A stretch of 64,000 nucleotides of DNA from Oxyruncus cristatus (lineage: Eukaryota > Chordata > Aves > Passeriformes > Cotingidae): the NCBI GenBank assembly GCA_013399855.1, contig VXAY01003155.1, positions 1,184,557 to 1,248,556 on the forward strand, read 5' to 3'. Every line of letters starts with the position of its first letter. Positions within the stretch are counted from its first letter, which is position 1. Below, piece by piece: positions 63,101 to 64,000 of the stretch. The position numbers were made by a program, and so were the translations under genes. Below the pieces are notes generated by a model. The model did no database searches. It was not told the DNA's origin and saw only the letters and a program-made list of their open reading frames with translations.

Positions 63101-64000
63101 ACTGTTATTCTATTGTGTTTTCTTTTAAATGATCAGAAATAGAAATTAGAGCTGTTGGAGCCTCTGCTGATGGGAACATACTTCTGATGACGGTAGTGAA
63201 CATATTAGCTATTGTTCATGCTTTCAGATTTGCTCTTTCCTTCATTTAATAATGAATACTTTGTTCCTGTGTTCCAGTGAGTAGGAGCACTCACACATCA
63301 AACAATACAAGCTGTGAAACTGCAGCCCCTTAAGTTATGGGTAGTCCAGATTTAGAGGGAGTCATGTAGTTTTCTTTCTACATTTGGCAGAAGAAAGGAC
63401 CCTATTTGCCCATAAGAGGTACAGGAATCATACCTGCTGCAGCTTTTTCTTGTAAAATACTATTGCATTATATTACCTCTCATCAATTGATATTGTGTTT
63501 TCCTGTTTGTAAAAGATCTTGACTTGTGTAGGTGGAACACTTCTCAGAAGTGTTGCAAGCAGTTTGCCCCTGTTAAACATAAGGAAATCTACTTCACAGG
63601 TCAATTTGGAGATAATTTTAAAAACACTTGTAAAGTTCTCTAACTTGTAAACTTTTAAATTTAGAGAAGGTTTTCAGGAGATACTTGAATGTCATGTACT
63701 AAAGGCGCATGATCCTGCAGGTTATATTTGATTTAACATTGTTGCCTGTTTCTGTCCAGTCCCTTCTGGCCTGAATTATTTTAGTTAAGGTACATGCAGG
63801 ACTTTAGCTGTAGAATTAGACTTTGTCAGTGATGTCAGGGAAAATAGGAAGGAATTTCAACTTGCAAAACATGTTTTGCTGGTGGCATTGTGGGTAGCAT
63901 TTTTTGAATACTTTGTCATCACTGAATGATACTTCTCCTACGTAACCTTTAGTTTCCCTTCTGCATCACAAGAATATAGATAACCCTTGTAGTTTTGTTT
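60139..64000 (+). other. DPH6: DPH6 intron (5' part), runs off the window
   Basis: AT-rich sequence following the GC donor. I looked for the terminal exon (a short AG-preceded frame resembling VSSVPDNYRTSNYIYNF plus stop) and did not find a convincing match. No CR1, LTR, RNA gene or other coding exon is evident. A pyrimidine-rich low-complexity stretch lies at about 61130-61172. Confidence 0.75.

Noticed and set aside
60139..64000. Terminal DPH6 exon inside the window
   Set aside because: Candidate AG sites followed by short frames were inspected (for example around 61780, 62834 and 63768), but none encodes anything like the conserved last ~17 residues.
1..64000. tRNA, rRNA, snRNA or microRNA genes
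   Set aside because: I saw no tRNA A/B box pair, no snRNA-like conserved blocks and no recognisable microRNA hairpin. A covariance-model scan would be decisive, and I could not run it.

Overview
The window is vertebrate nuclear DNA, almost certainly from a bird. It is AT-rich and intron-dominated. It carries five fragments of CR1 LINE retrotransposons, whose 3' ends close on the ATTCTATGATT-type terminus typical of CR1, and a long terminal repeat resembling avian class III (ERVL-type) LTRs. Other sauropsids also carry CR1, so 'bird' rests on the CR1 subtypes plus the LTR; I cannot name the species.

Only one host gene is supported: DPH6 (diphthine-ammonia ligase, formerly ATPBD4), on the + strand, entering from the left and leaving to the right. 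Six coding exons are visible: 778-971, 34378-34451, 35198-35316, 48918-48979, 56306-56400 and 60051-60138. Their phases fit without adjustment (2 nt of a split codon, then 210 whole codons), and the translation matches the DPH6 family from roughly residue 42 to residue 250 of about 267. The N-terminal exons with the ATP-binding PP-loop lie upstream of base 1. The last ~17 codons were not found and presumably lie beyond base 64000. The donor after the last visible exon is GC rather than GT.

Layout: 1-777 upstream intron; 972-34377 a 33.4-kb intron holding two CR1 fragments, a 12-N gap in a TA/TG microsatellite (13574-13585), an ERVL-like LTR with an adjoining broken reading frame (21651-22937) and an unassigned GC-richer patch; 34452-35197 a short 0.75-kb intron; 35317-48917 a 13.6-kb intron with two CR1 fragments, a purine-rich stretch of about 0.9 kb and two exon-like segments; 48980-56305 a 7.3-kb intron with an internally deleted CR1 on the - strand; 56401-60050 a 3.65-kb intron with a probable assembly duplication around a single N (58583) and an LTR-like GC-richer patch; 60139-64000 the start of the next intron.

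DPH6 performs the last step of diphthamine synthesis on translation elongation factor 2: ATP-dependent amidation of diphthine. I see no operon-like or accessory system here. The points most worth a second look are the GC-AG intron, the duplicated block at the N, the collapsed CR1, the LTR-adjacent open frames and the exon-like segments. Most other open frames in the window look like chance or compositional products of AT-rich intron.
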